Shown here piece by piece: positions 32,922 to 34,959 of a stretch of 34,959 bases of DNA; position 1 is the stretch's first letter; each line of letters starts with the position of its first letter. The position numbers were made by a program, and so were the translations under genes. This DNA comes from an uncultured Clostridia bacterium (GTDB lineage Bacteria; Bacillota; Clostridia; TANB77; CAG-508): contig CALXCA010000020.1 of assembly GCA_944386685.1 (NCBI GenBank), positions 1-34,959 on the forward strand. Reading direction: 5' to 3'. A model generated the notes under the pieces. The model worked only from the letters and a program-made list of their open reading frames with translations, was not told the DNA's origin and ran no database searches.

Positions 32922-33932
32922 ATGTTTGTCATCTTTGTATTCTTAATCATTTTTTTGTTAGCTTCAACAGTCTTTGGAATTCTGCAAAAAGGTTGGAGCG
33001 AAGAAAAAGACATTGAAATGTGTCGGAAAGCCAAAAAGGTGGTTTACTTTCTAGAAGCAACAGTTTTTGGAGTTTTTACTTTGCTTGGTTGTATTTATAC
33101 AACCAACGAGCAACAAACAGCTTTCACAATAACATTTGGAGCCACAAGTACTGTTGAGCAACCGGGTATTCATTTTAAACTTCCGTATATAACGAAAGTG
33201 CATAAGTATCCGGCAACTACTCAAGGAATGGCAATTGGATACAATCCTGAAAATAATGAAAGTGAAGTTGAGGATAGTCTTATGATTACCTCTGATTTCA
33301 ATTTCGTCAATGTAGATTTCTACATTGAATATAGGATTTCAGATCCTGTTGCCTATGAATTCGGTAGTACTGATCCTGAGGGAATATTGAGAAATATTTC
33401 TCAGGCGTCAATTAGAAACACTATCGGCTTATGTGATGTGGATAGTGTACTAACAACAGGAAAAAGTGAAATTGAAGCCAAAGTAAAAGCTGATATAATT
33501 GCAGAGTTGGAACAACATTCGATTGGATTAAGCATTGTTAACGTCAGTATCCAGGATACCGAACCTCCAACATCTGAAGTTTCGGCAGCATTTAATGCTG
33601 TAGAAACTGCAAAACAGAAAGCAGATGAAGAGGTAAATAATGCTTTAAAGATTGAGAATGAACAACTTCCCTCAGCAGAGGCTGAAGTGGATGCAATTAT
33701 TCGGGCAGCAGAAGCAACTAAAGCTGAAAGAATAAATCAGGCAAAACAGGAGGTTGCCGAATTTAATGCTCTGTATAATGAATATTTAAGTAATCCCGAA
33801 ATAGTAAAGAAACAACTTTACTATGATGCTATTGAAGAAATCCTTCCCAATATGGAAATCGTGATTGGCAAGGATTCCAAAGTTATTTACATTAACAATA
33901 ATGATGGAAATAACAACAATAGCAATCAATAA
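32922..33932 (+). CDS. SPFH/HflK-like membrane protein
   Basis: The 336-aa product has two hydrophobic segments (about 2-22 and 40-62), an SPFH (prohibitin homology) domain (NEQQTAFTITFGATSTVEQPGIHFKLPYITKVHKYPATTQ, then VDFYIEYRISDPVAYEF), a long A/E/K-rich coiled coil (SAAFNAVETAKQKADEEV through ERINQAKQEVAEFNALYNEY) and an N-rich tail. It resembles HflK, which with HflC modulates FtsH; no ftsH is here. GC and codon use are richer than in the neighbours, suggesting transfer. AAAGGAG before the ATG supports this start. Confidence 0.88.
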   Translation: MFVIFVFLIIFLLASTVFGILQKGWSEEKDIEMCRKAKKVVYFLEATVFGVFTLLGCIYTTNEQQTAFTITFGATSTVEQPGIHFKLPYITKVHKYPATTQGMAIGYNPENNESEVEDSLMITSDFNFVNVDFYIEYRISDPVAYEFGSTDPEGILRNISQASIRNTIGLCDVDSVLTTGKSEIEAKVKADIIAELEQHSIGLSIVNVSIQDTEPPTSEVSAAFNAVETAKQKADEEVNNALKIENEQLPSAEAEVDAIIRAAEATKAERINQAKQEVAEFNALYNEYLSNPEIVKKQLYYDAIEEILPNMEIVIGKDSKVIYINNNDGNNNNSNQ

Positions 33933-33953
33933 CCAATTAAGGGAGGACAAAAA

Positions 33954-34832
33954 ATGAAAACATCATATAAAATTGCTATTCGGCTTGTAGCCATTTTGGC
34001 TATTTTTCTTGTAAGTAACATGTTTTATGTTTTGGAGCCTAACGAAAGTGCTCTTGTGAAGCAGTTCGGCAGAGTTGTGAGTGAACAGTCCAGTCCGGGT
34101 GTTTACTTTAAAGCTCCGTTCATTCAGACTGTAACCTATACAAATATGGCAGAACATCTGTATGATTTGGAAGCATCTGATGTGATTACATCGGATAAGA
34201 AAACAATGATTGCAGATTGTTATGCGATTTGGAGAGTTACTGATCCGCTCAAGTTCTATCAGAGTTTGGCATCTTCGGCTAAAACAGCAGAAAGTCGAAT
34301 TGACGTTGCTGTTTATAACTCAATGAAGAATGTAATAAGCTCGACTCCTCAAACGGAGGTAATTAATGGCAAAGATGGTAGTTTAAATGCTACTATTTTG
34401 GAAAATGTCAATGGTATTGATTCTTATGGAATTAATGTCAATGATGTTGAAGTAAAATTACTCGACCTTCCTGAGGATAACAAGCAGTCTGTTTATGACA
34501 GAATGATTTCCGAAAGGAATGTTATTTCTGCACGATATACTGCAGAAGGTCAACAACAAGCAAAGGAAATCACAAATGATGTTGAGAGTACCGTGCGAGT
34601 TATGTTGTCTGATGCTAATACTCGTGCTGCTGAACTTGAAGCAGAAGGAGATGCTGAATACTATCAAATTCTTGCAGAGGCATATAACAGCAGTGAAGAT
34701 GCTCGTTCTTTCTATGAATTTATTATCGGCTTGAATGCCCTTAAGAATTCTCTGGCAGAGGGTGGAACAATCGTCATTGACGAAAATAATCCTCTCTATT
34801 CTGTTATTCAGAATGAGACAATCGGCAATTAA
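33954..34832 (+). CDS. SPFH/HflC-like membrane protein
   Basis: The 292-aa product has an N-terminal anchor (about 6-27), the SPFH start EPNESALVKQFGRVVSEQSSPGVYFKAPFIQTVTY, the DKKTMIADCYAIWRVTDPLKFYQSL block and an HflC-like coiled coil (MISERNVISARYTAEGQQQAKEI; AAELEAEGDAEYYQILAEAYN). It is 21 bp behind the HflK-like gene with a GGGAGGA SD. I infer that the two form one hetero-oligomeric membrane complex. It shares the GC-richer composition of its partner. Confidence 0.92.
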   Translation: MKTSYKIAIRLVAILAIFLVSNMFYVLEPNESALVKQFGRVVSEQSSPGVYFKAPFIQTVTYTNMAEHLYDLEASDVITSDKKTMIADCYAIWRVTDPLKFYQSLASSAKTAESRIDVAVYNSMKNVISSTPQTEVINGKDGSLNATILENVNGIDSYGINVNDVEVKLLDLPEDNKQSVYDRMISERNVISARYTAEGQQQAKEITNDVESTVRVMLSDANTRAAELEAEGDAEYYQILAEAYNSSEDARSFYEFIIGLNALKNSLAEGGTIVIDENNPLYSVIQNETIGN

Positions 34833-34852
34833 CTAAAACCTAAATCTTTTCA

Positions 34853-34883
34853 GGGGTGGTGCAAAATAGCACCACCCCGTTTT
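34853..34883 (+). terminator. Terminator after the SPFH pair
   Basis: GGGGTGGTGC at 34853-34862 pairs perfectly with 34869-34878 around a 6-nt A/T loop, followed by GTTTTT. It is a strong GC-rich intrinsic terminator, unlike the A/T stems used elsewhere in the window. Confidence 0.92.
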
Positions 34884-34895
34884 TGTATATAAGAA

Positions 34896-34935
34896 AACCA
34901 CGTGCTATGCGCGTGGTTCAAAAAAAGCGATAGCA
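34896..34935. other. Hairpin at the right edge, possible IS-type end
   Basis: AACCACG at 34896-34902 pairs with CGTGGTT at 34912-34918, and the loop segment TGCTAT (34903-34908) can alternatively pair with ATAGCA (34930-34935). CCTCC at 34949-34953 would be an SD on the minus strand. Similar CACG hairpins occur near the ends of IS200/IS605-type elements, but the window ends before any transposase could be seen, so this is only a hint. Confidence 0.3.
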
Positions 34936-34959
34936 TTGTATGAAAAAACCTCCAATGTT

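Overview
The window comes from a very AT-rich Bacillota genome, most likely an uncultured Clostridia-type gut bacterium. The evidence is the strong AG-rich Shine-Dalgarno (SD) sites, AT-ending codons, zinc-binding forms of S14, L24 and L32, the der-plsY-gpsA order, and ECF sigma/DUF4179 and HTH/DUF2975 gene pairs. There is no rRNA, tRNA, CRISPR array or complete insertion sequence.

Region 1 (1-12203) is an S10-spc ribosomal protein cluster on the + strand. A consensus promoter at 146-174 drives a leader of about 300 nt with several hairpins and a terminator-like stem. The gene order is rpsJ-rplC-rplD-rplW-rplB-rpsS-rplV-rpsC-rplP-rpmC-rpsQ-rplN-rplX-rplE-rpsZ-rpsH-rplF-rplR-rpsE-rplO-secY-rpmF. 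Three things are odd. A noncoding tandem array of about 600 bp, made of units near 132 bp with hairpins, sits between rplW and rplB. Spacers with long inverted repeats separate several spc genes. rpmD (L30) is missing from its usual place, and the cluster stops at secY (followed by rpmF) instead of running on to adk-map-infA-rpoA.

Region 2 (12233-19631) is housekeeping: pyk, then der-plsY-gpsA, a zinc-ribbon protein and dtd. Between pyk and der is a minus-strand gene of unrecognised family with richer GC, its own consensus promoter and a strong bidirectional terminator; it looks acquired. A perfect 40-bp inverted repeat next to dtd matches a second copy at the left edge of the window.

Region 3 (19792-28570) is accessory. 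It holds a 2,4-diaminopentanoate-dehydrogenase-like oxidoreductase and an SDR oxidoreductase, with hairpin and direct-repeat elements around them. Next come a DUF2975-type membrane protein with its HTH regulator, a membrane-anchored unknown, a DUF6688-like membrane protein, a small membrane protein, a DUF5131 (phage Gp37/Gp68-like) protein, and an ECF sigma factor overlapping its DUF4179-type membrane partner.

Region 4 (28571-34959) begins with a multi-branched inverted-repeat element. It continues with a nitronate monooxygenase-like flavoprotein, a GNAT acetyltransferase behind an attenuator-like leader, an HD-domain phosphohydrolase and a second GNAT. It ends with a GC-richer pair of SPFH (HflK/HflC-like) membrane proteins under a strong promoter, a terminator, and the edge of a further hairpin element.

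The best candidates for something new are the rplW-rplB repeat array, the attenuator before the GNAT gene at 30226, the multi-branched element at 28593-28746, and the two GC-richer acquired segments.
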